Positions 1 to 7,688 of a stretch of 44,939 bases of DNA are shown piece by piece (within the stretch, counting starts at the first letter, position 1; the number at the start of each line of letters is the position of its first letter). The translations under genes were made by a program, and so were the position numbers. Source of the DNA: Bacilli bacterium (GTDB lineage: Bacteria; Bacillota_I; Bacilli_A; RF39; UBA660); assembly GCA_017405445.1 (NCBI GenBank), contig JAFRAK010000022.1, positions 1 through 44,939 on the forward strand, in the 5' to 3' direction. The notes beneath the pieces were generated by a model that saw only the letters and a list, made by a program, of their open reading frames with translations, did no database searches and had not been told where the DNA came from.

Positions 1-901
1 GGATACACTCTTCTCCTTCAACACAAATAATACTAGACATCAATCCACTGGTAGAACCATTTCCATTAAATTCTATTGTATATAGTCTTGCCCAGACTGG
101 ATATAAAGTTACTTTTCCAGATGAAATTAAGTCTAGTACTTTTGCTTCATCTAAATAAAGAATTTCTCCTCCTGGTTCTAATGACCATCCCTTAAAAGTA
201 TTATCTTCTTTTTCTAAAGTATTAACTGGTAATGTACATTCTTCTCCATAGATACATTCAATATCCTCAATAGACCCTGTTACTTCATCTCCAGAATAGA
301 ATTCAACTGTATAAGAAATTTTAATATTTTCTGAAGATAATCCGATTTCTAAAATAGTATCTTCTTTCGCATAAACAAGTACTGGGATTAATAAAAATAA
401 TAATATAAATACTTTTTTCTTTTTAATAAAAACGATATTACCTATACAAATTACTAATATTAAAATAATAGGAAAAATATTTTCAAAACCAGTTTTCGGA
501 TTTACTGATTTTTCCTTTAATTTTATTTGTATTTTAATAGATTTTAATTCAAATTCTCCTTCTACTGCATTTTCATATTTAATCATCATAAAAACTTTAT
601 CTCCAACAATAGAATAAGAAGTCTTAATAAAGTCATTCTCATTATCATCCATTATTTTATCTATTTCATATATTTCTTTATCATAATTTAAAAATAGTTC
701 ATAAGTAACAGAATCATTTAATTCTTTAAAAGTAATAGTAGGATTAATAATGTCATTCTCTACAGTTACAGAATTTGTTGAAACCTTTCCTGATGTTTCT
801 TTTAAAACAACATCTTCTAAAACATTTTCTTTTGCAGAAGCAAAAGAAAAACATGACAAAAAGACAATAATAGAAAAAATGATGTATTTAATTATTTTCA
901 T
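1..901 (-). CDS. Surface protein with InlB-type repeats, partial
   Basis: The gene starts at ATG 901 behind a TAGGAGATG-type ribosome site and runs off the left edge; about 300 codons are visible. Residues 1-23 are a signal peptide (ending FASA). Residues 24-133 form an unrecognised extracellular domain. NPKTG at 134-138 is followed by a hydrophobic run (to about 159), four lysines (160-163) and a second hydrophobic run ending LVYA at 178. The rest looks like InlB/Listeria-Bacteroides (Flg_new) repeats: one at about 190-270 with FKGWS and YPVWA, and a second beginning YTIEFNGNG. The likely role is a cell-surface protein, possibly an adhesin. The order sortase-like signal, then a second signal-like helix, then repeats is odd and is listed as a finding. 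The family is recognised only from the repeats. Confidence 0.75.
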   Translation of the reverse strand, partial: MKIIKYIIFSIIVFLSCFSFASAKENVLEDVVLKETSGKVSTNSVTVENDIINPTITFKELNDSVTYELFLNYDKEIYEIDKIMDDNENDFIKTSYSIVGDKVFMMIKYENAVEGEFELKSIKIQIKLKEKSVNPKTGFENIFPIILILVICIGNIVFIKKKKVFILLFLLIPVLVYAKEDTILEIGLSSENIKISYTVEFYSGDEVTGSIEDIECIYGEECTLPVNTLEKEDNTFKGWSLEPGGEILYLDEAKVLDLISSGKVTLYPVWARLYTIEFNGNGSTSGLMSSIICVEGEECI

Positions 902-928
902 ATTATCATCTCCTAATCTTCCACTATT

Positions 929-990
929 ATTATAATACAAATGAATAATGAATGAGAATACATATCTGTAAACATAAATGTCAATTGACA
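929..990 (-). promoter_or_regulatory. Promoter region of the surface protein gene, with a 12-bp palindrome
   Basis: A TATAAT box on the minus strand lies at 934-929, 27 bases upstream of the ATG, without a convincing -35. Upstream, a perfect 12-bp palindrome TGTCAATTGACA (979-990) contains TTGACA; 18 bases further on is TATTCT, a possible alternative promoter. The palindrome could also be an operator, which is inference. Confidence 0.45.
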
Positions 991-1020
991 AAAAAAGCAA
1001 GTTTATTATTTATTACTTGC
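990..1020 (-). terminator. Intrinsic terminator after the phosphodiesterase gene
   Basis: Stem GCAAGT/ACTTGC (1020-1015 with 1002-997) is followed on the minus strand by a run of seven T. The stop codon of the upstream gene (1015-1013) is inside the stem. Confidence 0.8.
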
Positions 1021-1540
1021 TTATTGATAATTCTTTTATAACTGTATTACTTTCTAAATCTTTCAAATAGAAAACACCATTCTCATAAATAATATAACTT
1101 CTACTACTTCCTCCTTTAGGTAAAGTGATAGAACCAGGATTAACAAATATTTTATCTTCTTTTTTTTCTAATACGGGTATATGAGTATGTCCAGATAAGA
1201 AAACATCAAAAGGAGTAGATGGTAGATTATAAGGACTATATAGATGTCCATGTGTCAAGAAAAACATCTTTTGATCAACAGATATTGTTAGAAAATAATG
1301 ATCTACAAAAAACTCTAACAATTCCATATGATAGTTATCACAATTTCCTCTTACATAAACAATTTTATCTTTAAAAACATTTAAAAATTCTGCTAATTGT
1401 TCTGGATGATATCCATCAATATCAGGCCCAGATAAAATATCTCCTAATAAATAGATATAATCAAAAGAAGAATCATTTTCAATGACTTTTTTCATATTTT
1501 GAAAATTTCCATGAATATCAGATACTATTAGTATTTTCAT
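1013..1540 (-). CDS. yfcE: YfcE/MJ0936-type metallophosphodiesterase
   Basis: This is a 175-residue calcineurin-like phosphoesterase. Metal-binding motifs are complete and in order: D8-x-H10, G33-D34, G65-N66-C-D68, H97-G-H99 and G-H118-T-H120. Family members are soluble cytoplasmic proteins that hydrolyse small phosphodiesters with two metal ions; the natural substrate is unknown. Length is close to E. coli YfcE (184). The start ATG lies one base after the tex stop, with GAGAGG as ribosome site, so it is probably co-transcribed with and translationally coupled to tex. The gene is complete. The symbol denotes the family, not proven orthology. Confidence 0.85.
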   Translation of the reverse strand: MKILIVSDIHGNFQNMKKVIENDSSFDYIYLLGDILSGPDIDGYHPEQLAEFLNVFKDKIVYVRGNCDNYHMELLEFFVDHYFLTISVDQKMFFLTHGHLYSPYNLPSTPFDVFLSGHTHIPVLEKKEDKIFVNPGSITLPKGGSSRSYIIYENGVFYLKDLESNTVIKELSISK

Positions 1541-1541
1541 A

Positions 1542-3698
1542 TTACCTCTCTATTAAACTTAAACTTACTTTATTTTTTTCCAATGAAATATCATCTACCC
1601 AACAATCTACAATATCTCCAACACTGAATAAATCACTAGGATGTTTTACAAACTGATTAGATAATTTCGAAATATGAGCAAGGCCATCATCATGTAGTCC
1701 AATATCAATAAATAATCCAAAATCAACTACATTTCGAACAGTACCTTGCAATTTATCTCCTACTTTTAAATCTTTAATTTCTAATATATTACTTTTTAAT
1801 ATTGGTTGTGGATATTCATCTCTAGGATCTAAATTTGGTTTCTTTAAAGATGAAATAACATCTTCTAAAGTATAAATATCTGTATGATATTTTTCAACTA
1901 ATTCATTTAAATTTAATTTGTCCAATTTATCAATTAATTCTTTACTACCTACTTTAGATAAATCTTCTCCTATATCATTTAATAGTTTTAAAGCTAATTC
2001 ATAACTTTCTGGATGGATTGCAGTTGAATCTAATATATTATCTCCATCAATAATTCTTAAGAATCCAATTGCTTGTTCATAAGCTTTATCTGTTAACAAC
2101 TTTTTCTTTTGAATTTCTTCTCTGCTTTTTATTTTCCCAACTTTTTCACGATATTCAATAATCTTCTTAATAGCTGCTTTAGTAATTCCAGATACATAAC
2201 TAAGTAGTGAACTAGATGCAGTATTAATATTAACTCCTACACTATTAACACATTTTAATACAACAAAATCTAAAGAATTAGATAGTTTCTTTTCAGAAAC
2301 ATCATGTTGATATAAACCTACTCCAATTCCTTCAGGAGGTATTTTAACAAGTTCTGCAAGTGGGTCTTGTACTCTTCTTCCAATAGATACTGCACTTCTT
2401 TTTTCAACAGCTAAATCAGGAAACTCTTCTATCGCAACAGGAGATGCAGAGTAAATGGATGCTCCTGCTTCACTGACAATAACATATTTACATGGAAGAT
2501 GATATTCTCTTATCATATCTGCACAAAACTTCTCTGACTCACGAGATGCTGTACCATTTCCTATCGCAATAATATCTACATGATATTTATTAATAAGTTG
2601 AGATACAACTTCCATACTGAGTTTGATTCTTTTCTCTTCTTCTCCCTTTAAAAATGGTTTAATAACAGTACTATCTAAATACTTTCCATTTTCCGCAATA
2701 ACAGCTAATTTACATCCGTTTACATATCCAGGATCAAATGCAAGTATTACTTTCTCTTTCATAGGAGGAGTTAATAATAAAGCCTCTAAGTTCTTACCAA
2801 AATTCTCTATCGCAGCTTCTTCTCCTACTTCAGATAAATCACTTCTAATTTCTCTTTCAATAGAAGGACTAATTAATCTCTTATAAGAATCTTCTATTGC
2901 TTCTTTTACATAAGGTACTACAAAACTATCTTTATTTTTAATAATTTTATTTTCTAAATAAGCAATTATCTCATCTTTATTAATATCAATACTAACACTT
3001 AACACCTTCTCATTTTCTCCTCGATTAAGAGCCAAAATGCGATGAGGTTTTATATGTTTAATACTTTCTTGATATTCATAATACATTTCATAAGTGGATT
3101 TTTCATCTACAGCATCTTTTTTCTTTTTAGAAACAAGTACTCCATTTTTATAAAAATAACTACGAATCCATTTTCGATAAGATGCATTGTCACTGATCCA
3201 TTCTGCAATAATATCTTTTGCTCCTTGAATAGCTACCTTACTATCTTTTACTTTTTCATTTATAAATTTACTACATAGTTTTTCAATATCTCCATTTGTA
3301 GGAAAAGTCATAATCATTTTAGCTAAAGGTTCCAGTCCTAAAGCAATAGCTTCTGTTGCTTTTGTCTTTTTCTTTTCTTTATATGGACGATAAATATCTT
3401 CTACTTCTACTAATTTAACACAATTCATAATTGATGTTTTAAGTTCATCTGTTAATAATCCTTTTTCATCAATTAAACGAATAACATCTTCTTTTCTTTT
3501 CAACAAGTTTACTTGATATTGATAAACTTCTTCTATTTTACGAATTTTTTCTTCATCAAGTGCTCCTGTAGCTTCTTTACGATATCTCGCAATAAAAGGA
3601 ATAGTATTTCCTTCTTCTAATAATTCTAAAACAACATTTACTTGTTTAACACTTATTTGTAACTCTTCTGCAATTTCTTTTACGATGAATTCATTCAT
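1542..3698 (-). CDS. tex: Tex family RNA-binding transcription accessory protein
   Basis: Tex is a cytoplasmic nucleic-acid-binding protein linked to transcription and RNA handling. The 718-residue product shows the family order: an N-terminal helical/HTH region, a YqgF-like RNase H fold (DPGYVNG near residue 323), helix-hairpin-helix region (INTASSSLLSYVSG) and a C-terminal S1 RNA-binding domain from about residue 643 (VGDKLQGTV, GLFIDIG, GLAHIS). Translation is placed at ATG 3698 because GAGGTG lies 7 bases upstream and the protein then begins MNEFIVKEIAEEL as in relatives; an upstream in-frame ATG at 3722 has no ribosome site. It is followed by yfcE after one base. Confidence 0.93.
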   Translation of the reverse strand: MNEFIVKEIAEELQISVKQVNVVLELLEEGNTIPFIARYRKEATGALDEEKIRKIEEVYQYQVNLLKRKEDVIRLIDEKGLLTDELKTSIMNCVKLVEVEDIYRPYKEKKKTKATEAIALGLEPLAKMIMTFPTNGDIEKLCSKFINEKVKDSKVAIQGAKDIIAEWISDNASYRKWIRSYFYKNGVLVSKKKKDAVDEKSTYEMYYEYQESIKHIKPHRILALNRGENEKVLSVSIDINKDEIIAYLENKIIKNKDSFVVPYVKEAIEDSYKRLISPSIEREIRSDLSEVGEEAAIENFGKNLEALLLTPPMKEKVILAFDPGYVNGCKLAVIAENGKYLDSTVIKPFLKGEEEKRIKLSMEVVSQLINKYHVDIIAIGNGTASRESEKFCADMIREYHLPCKYVIVSEAGASIYSASPVAIEEFPDLAVEKRSAVSIGRRVQDPLAELVKIPPEGIGVGLYQHDVSEKKLSNSLDFVVLKCVNSVGVNINTASSSLLSYVSGITKAAIKKIIEYREKVGKIKSREEIQKKKLLTDKAYEQAIGFLRIIDGDNILDSTAIHPESYELALKLLNDIGEDLSKVGSKELIDKLDKLNLNELVEKYHTDIYTLEDVISSLKKPNLDPRDEYPQPILKSNILEIKDLKVGDKLQGTVRNVVDFGLFIDIGLHDDGLAHISKLSNQFVKHPSDLFSVGDIVDCWVDDISLEKNKVSLSLIER

Positions 3699-3717
3699 TT
3701 TAAGCACCTCAATCATA

Positions 3718-3723
3718 ATCATA
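3718..3723 (-). promoter_or_regulatory. Likely extended -10 of the tex promoter
   Basis: TGT-TATGAT on the minus strand (3726-3718) is an extended -10 element about 20 bases before the tex start. The upstream T-rich stretch offers no clear -35. Confidence 0.45.
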
Positions 3724-3728
3724 ACAAA

Positions 3729-3766
3729 GTTACTCCGAAAAAAAAAGAAAAATTACTTTTTTTTCT
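3729..3766 (-). terminator. A/T-only terminator-like hairpin
   Basis: The lysine-codon run at the end of the upstream gene (AAAGAAAAA) can pair with TTTTTCTTT just past its stop codon, followed by more T. The stem has almost no G/C, so strength is uncertain. Confidence 0.4.
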
Positions 3767-4549
3767 TTTTTTGAGGATAAAATGACAATCCTAATAATAT
3801 TAGTAACAATACAATCCCAATTAAAATATATTTTGCAGCATAACTAGGTAAATAAGAAAAGAATATTCTTTCTTTTTCTTCATGTGTAAAAATAATAGGA
3901 ACATAATCTAGTCCTGTCGGATTATCAGGATTAACTGAAACAAAAGAAGTATTATCCGCAAGTTCTACAGTACTTGGTATCTCTAATGTTAAATATTCAT
4001 TTTCTACATGAAAGATTACTAAATCTTTTAAAGTATTTTTAGATACTAATTTACCATAATCATTTTCCTTATAAAACTCTAAAGAAGAGTTATCATGAAG
4101 TAAAGCATCATAGAATAAATAATAATGATAAATAGAACCATCTAATAATGATTTCATTGAAGAATAATCAAGGCCATTAAAATCTTTTGAATTGTCATCT
4201 ACGATTTTTATTCTAACAGTTGAATAATTCTCGAATAACAATAGATTAATATGTTCTTGAATAGGATAACTATTACCTATATCAGAAACAGAAAACTCCA
4301 TATCATTTAATAAATTACTTACTTTAGATACTTGTTTTAAACAATTTCTATAAATGAAATAATCTCGAATAGAAAAATTACTTTTCTGATAAAATATCAG
4401 TTTATCTTCGTTATTTGCACTCTCTAATTGTTCATATTGCTCTGCATAATCTAAAAATTGAGAATTAATTCTTAATACATATTCTTTATCACTCGCAAAA
4501 ACCATATAAGGAAAAGAAATAATAGAAAGAAAAAAATTATTTTCTTCAT
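3753..4549 (-). CDS. Secreted, C-terminally membrane-anchored protein of unknown function; signal peptide out of frame
   Basis: The body reads from 4505 to 3753 (250 codons: MVFASDKEYV...). It has a predicted extracellular region, one membrane helix near residues 221-243 and a lysine-rich end (PQKKKKK). ATG 4505 has no ribosome site. Upstream, ATG 4549 is preceded by AGGGTGATTGTG and begins MKKIIFF, but is in another frame. One extra T in the seven-T run at 4536-4530 would join the two as MKKIIFFLSIISFPYMVFA, a classic signal peptide. So the gene is either frameshifted by one base in a homopolymer, phase-variable, or mis-sequenced. No family was recognised. It is transcribed divergently from the HTH regulator. 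Confidence 0.6.
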
Positions 4550-4571
4550 CACAATCACCCTATCTTAATTC

Positions 4572-4577
4572 ATTATA
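4572..4577 (-). promoter_or_regulatory. Extended -10 promoter of the secreted protein gene
   Basis: TGT-TATAAT on the minus strand (TATAAT 4577-4572), about 23 bases before ATG 4549. The -35 is weak, as usual for extended -10 promoters. Confidence 0.6.
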
Positions 4578-4691
4578 ACATATTAGAAAAAATAATGAAA
4601 TACAACAAAAATATAATTTAAATATTCGATTTCCCCTAGAAATAAAAGAATTAAATAACTAGATGAAATAATACATTTAGGTGAAAACAAT

Positions 4692-5129
4692 ATGGTTATA
4701 AAGAACTTAAGAAAAAGTAGGGAAAATTTAGAATTAAAACAAAAAGATCTGGCAGAAAAATACCATTTACATTTTTCAACGATATCTGGTTGGGAAACAG
4801 GAAAAGATACAATTCCTTTAGAAAGATTAATAGATTATGCAAATGAATTTAATCTAAGTCTAGATTATTTATTTGGAGTAATTACCAAAAATCAAAAGTA
4901 TTATCCTATTGATTTAGATATCATGCAATTAGCAAAAAACTTAACAGATTTAAGATTAAAAAATAAATTAACGCAAAAAGAAGTTGCCAAAAAATTAAAT
5001 ACTTCACAAGCTGCTTATTCTCACTATGAAACCGCAACCAACCTAATCCCAACAGCATTTGTATATGGATTAACAGAAATATATAAACCATTTTCAATAG
5101 ATTCTTTATTTAATAGAAAAAAAAGATAA
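4692..5129 (+). CDS. Small regulator with two tandem XRE-type HTH domains
   Basis: The 145-residue product is almost entirely two Cro/CI-type helix-turn-helix units. The first is at about 5-63 (LRKSRENLELKQKDLAEKYHL...SGWETGKDTIP) and the second at about 80-135 (LRLKNKLTQKEVAKKLNTSQAAYSHYET). No effector or dimerisation domain is visible. It likely binds DNA as a transcription regulator; targets are unknown, though the divergent secreted gene shares its intergenic region. ATG 4692 is preceded by TTTAGGTGA at good spacing. It is one of four plus-strand genes here. Two HTH units in one short chain could contact both halves of an operator as a monomer (inference). Confidence 0.8.
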   Translation: MVIKNLRKSRENLELKQKDLAEKYHLHFSTISGWETGKDTIPLERLIDYANEFNLSLDYLFGVITKNQKYYPIDLDIMQLAKNLTDLRLKNKLTQKEVAKKLNTSQAAYSHYETATNLIPTAFVYGLTEIYKPFSIDSLFNRKKR

Positions 5130-5148
5130 TGTTCAAACATTATCTTTT
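5121..5148 (+). terminator. Intrinsic terminator of the HTH gene
   Basis: Stem AAAAGATAATG (5121-5131) pairs with CATTATCTTTT (5138-5148), ending in a T-rich arm. The TAA stop is inside the stem. A-rich sequence before the hairpin may make it work in both directions. Confidence 0.7.
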
Positions 5149-5210
5149 ATGATGCAATTCTAAATGCTAGCAACACCCTTCTACTATTATAAGAATATCA
5201 TATTTATGGA

Positions 5211-5241
5211 TAATAAAAAGATATAGAATCATCTATATCTT
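5211..5241 (-). terminator. Intrinsic terminator of the 5240-6175 gene
   Basis: Stem AAGATATAGA/TCTATATCTT (5241-5232 with 5227-5218) with a four-base loop, followed by TTTTTATTAT on the minus strand. The stop codon overlaps the stem base. Confidence 0.8.
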
Positions 5242-6175
5242 ATTTTTCTTTATCACATGTAAATCCTGCTTGTCTCATCAAAGTCATGACCTGATCAATA
5301 TTTTCATTAAATTCTAATTCCATAAGACTTGCTCCTGCATCTAAATAGACATTACTAACATCTTCATATGGATAAATTTCATAATCAAAAGTTTCTTTTT
5401 CAACAATTTGACCTGCATCATAACTACATTGAACAGTAACTCCTTCATAGGAAGAAACACCATTTTTAATTTTTTGACATTGTTCATTTAATTCATCTAA
5501 AGCTTCTTCATCTAATGAAACATCTCCACGAATAGTAGTTGTGAAAGAAGCACGTTTTAATTGATTATTATCATAAGAGAATTCTCTTTCATAATCACGA
5601 TTTAAATTAACAGTATTAGATTGTAATGTACAAACTAATTTACCTGAAGTAATTACTTCTACTTCTGGCTCTCTAGTACCATGTAAATAACTATCTACTG
5701 TTTCTTGTACTTCTGGTAAGAAATAAACAAATGCAACTAAGAAGACAAAGAATAAAAATAATAAGATACTACTAAAAGCACTAGTTTGTTTATACTCTAC
5801 TGGTTTTTCTTCTACTTTTTGTACTTCTTCTTTCTTATTTTTTTGATTTGCCGCAGTAATAACATCTTGTACTTTTACCTCTTCTCCCGTTACAGGATTA
5901 TAACGAGTATCAGAATTAAAAATAGTAGACTCTACATTTCTAGTATTTGGTAGAGTTGGATCAACCATAGGAACATTAGATGGTTTTGGAGTATCACTAA
6001 CAACAGGCATATTCATAGTTTCTCCAAGTATCTCTGTTGTATCCTCTAAAGAAGGACTCTTTTGCCCAGGAACTACTGTATTATTAGGTACTAATGGTGT
6101 ATTATTTGTATTTGTAGTTGTAGTTGTATTATTATTTTCCTCTAATGGATTCCAATCTGCAAAATTATTATTCAC
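5240..6175 (-). CDS. Single-pass membrane protein with a disordered N-terminus
   Basis: The 311-residue product has a long Asn/Thr/Pro-rich, probably disordered N-terminal part (1-130), one membrane helix (135-154) and an extracellular domain (165-311) with four cysteines. That outer domain starts 'LVCTLQSNTVNLNRDYEREFSYDNNQLKRA', split here as residues from about 176 on, and resembles lipoprotein-like DUF1307-type domains in pattern only. The start is GTG 6175, chosen because AGGAG lies 8 bases upstream. It has its own promoter and terminator. Function is unknown; topology puts the N-terminus inside and the Cys-containing domain outside. Confidence 0.65.
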   Translation of the reverse strand: MNNNFADWNPLEENNNTTTTTNTNNTPLVPNNTVVPGQKSPSLEDTTEILGETMNMPVVSDTPKPSNVPMVDPTLPNTRNVESTIFNSDTRYNPVTGEEVKVQDVITAANQKNKKEEVQKVEEKPVEYKQTSAFSSILLFLFFVFLVAFVYFLPEVQETVDSYLHGTREPEVEVITSGKLVCTLQSNTVNLNRDYEREFSYDNNQLKRASFTTTIRGDVSLDEEALDELNEQCQKIKNGVSSYEGVTVQCSYDAGQIVEKETFDYEIYPYEDVSNVYLDAGASLMELEFNENIDQVMTLMRQAGFTCDKEK

Positions 6176-6200
6176 ACTACCAACTCCTATTCTAAAATGA

Positions 6201-6206
6201 ATTATA
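6201..6206 (-). promoter_or_regulatory. Extended -10 promoter of the 5240-6175 gene
   Basis: TGA-TATAAT on the minus strand (6206-6201). TAGTTT, 17 bases upstream (6229-6224), is a poor -35 lying at the end of rpe. Confidence 0.55.
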
Positions 6207-6213
6207 TCATATT

Positions 6214-6843
6214 TTATGATCTTAAACTAGTTATTTTCTCTTGAAAATCATCACTACTTGTAATAAAGCTTCCTGCAACCACCATATCAGCATCAGAACA
6301 GTATTTTACTGTTTCAGAATTTACTCCTCCATCTACATTGATAATAATTGGAAAATGATAACTTTCAACTAAATCTCTTACTTCTTGAAGTTTTTTTTCT
6401 GTATTTCTTATAAAAGATTGTCCACCTTCTCCTGGCTCTACACTCATCACAAGTATCATATCAATAAAAGGTAAATATGGTACTAAGGAAGATATTTTTG
6501 TATCTGGTTTAATAGCTAAACCACTTTTAATAGAATAATGATGAATTAAATCTAAATTAGCTTCTATATCTTCCAATACTTCTACATGAAATGTAATATA
6601 TTCTGTATTTAATTCTGCATATAAAGGAATGTATTTTGATGGTTCTTCTACCATTAAGTGAACATCAAGTCTTTTAGAAGTATAATCTCCTACATGCCTC
6701 ATCTCATGAAATGGCATAGTCTTATTAGACACAAATTTACCATCCATAATATCAACATGAATATAATCAATATCCGTATGGTCTAACTGAACTAAATCTT
6801 TTGGGATATCTTTACTACTTAAAAAAGATGCACTAACTTTCAT
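6214..6843 (-). CDS. rpe: Ribulose-phosphate 3-epimerase
   Basis: Interconverts ribulose-5-phosphate and xylulose-5-phosphate in the pentose phosphate pathway (cytoplasm, TIM barrel). The 209 residues show the family signatures: HVDIMDGKFV, DVHLMVEEP, VMSVEPGEGGQSF and INVDGGV, with the metal-binding and catalytic histidines and aspartates in place. It starts at ATG 6843 after GGGGAGGGG and overlaps the rsgA stop by 11 bases, so the two are translationally coupled. The rsgA-rpe order next to prkC is common in Firmicutes. Confidence 0.93.
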   Translation of the reverse strand: MKVSASFLSSKDIPKDLVQLDHTDIDYIHVDIMDGKFVSNKTMPFHEMRHVGDYTSKRLDVHLMVEEPSKYIPLYAELNTEYITFHVEVLEDIEANLDLIHHYSIKSGLAIKPDTKISSLVPYLPFIDMILVMSVEPGEGGQSFIRNTEKKLQEVRDLVESYHFPIIINVDGGVNSETVKYCSDADMVVAGSFITSSDDFQEKITSLRS

Positions 6844-7672
6844 GTTTCCCCTCCCCAATAAAATCTAAATAATTGAGATATCTACTCTCTAATATATTAT
6901 TCTTTAAAACTTCTTCTTTTACAACGCATTCCCCTTCTTTTGTATGCATACAATCTTTATAAATACAAGGATACATTGAAAATTCTACAAAGGAATCTCT
7001 AATTTGTTCTTTACTATAACCATCAAATTCTAAAGCAGAAAAACCAGGTGTATCCATTACTTTACCACCATTTATTTCAAACAATTCAACAACTCTAGTA
7101 GTATGTTTACCTCTTCCTAAAGCAAGAGAAACATCTCCAACTTCTAAATCCCATCCTGGATTTAGTCGATTTAGTAAACTGCTTTTTCCAGCTCCAGTTT
7201 GTCCTGTAAATACACTTGTTTTATTTTTTAATAATTCAAGTATAGTAGTAATATCTGTATTATAAACTACTTGATATCCTATTTTTTCATAATAAGATAA
7301 AATTTTTCTAATATTTTCAAATTCATCATTTGTGAGTAAATCTTTTTTTGTAATACAAATAATAGGCTTTACATGATGTAACTCCATTAATGAAATAAAT
7401 TTATCTAATAAATTTAAAGAAAAATCAGGTAATCTCAAACTAGTAATTAAAAAAGCTTGATCAATATTACTAACTTTAGGTCTTAAAAAGTAATTCTTTC
7501 TTGGCAATATTTCCGTAATACATTTTTCTTCTTTATTGAAAAGAACATAGTCCCCCACTACGGGAAGGATATGTTCCTTTCGAAATATTCCTCTACATTT
7601 ACAAGGATAAATTTCATTTTCAAAGCTAACAAAATGTAAATCACTAATAATTTTAACAATTTGTCCTTTCAT
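6833..7672 (-). CDS. rsgA: Ribosome small-subunit biogenesis GTPase RsgA
   Basis: A circularly permuted GTPase that acts late in 30S assembly. The 279-residue protein has an N-terminal OB fold (1-70), TKKD (G4) ahead of the P-loop GQTGAGKSSL near 156-165, DTPGF (G3), and a C-terminal zinc motif C-x4-C-x-H-x5-C (CIYKDCMHTKEGEC). ATG 7672 follows GGGGGA by 3 bases; in-frame codons further upstream are a shadow of the prkC 3' end. It lies 16 bases after the prkC stop in the rlmN-prpC-prkC-rsgA-rpe operon. Confidence 0.95.
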   Translation of the reverse strand: MKGQIVKIISDLHFVSFENEIYPCKCRGIFRKEHILPVVGDYVLFNKEEKCITEILPRKNYFLRPKVSNIDQAFLITSLRLPDFSLNLLDKFISLMELHHVKPIICITKKDLLTNDEFENIRKILSYYEKIGYQVVYNTDITTILELLKNKTSVFTGQTGAGKSSLLNRLNPGWDLEVGDVSLALGRGKHTTRVVELFEINGGKVMDTPGFSALEFDGYSKEQIRDSFVEFSMYPCIYKDCMHTKEGECVVKEEVLKNNILESRYLNYLDFIGEGKHES

Positions 7673-7688
7673 AAATCCCCCTAAAGAA

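Noticed and set aside
2623..2886. Plus-strand open frames opposite long minus-strand genes (tex, priA, the adhesin, the lectin-fold gene).
   Set aside because: They lack ribosome sites and family features and lie fully within well-supported genes.
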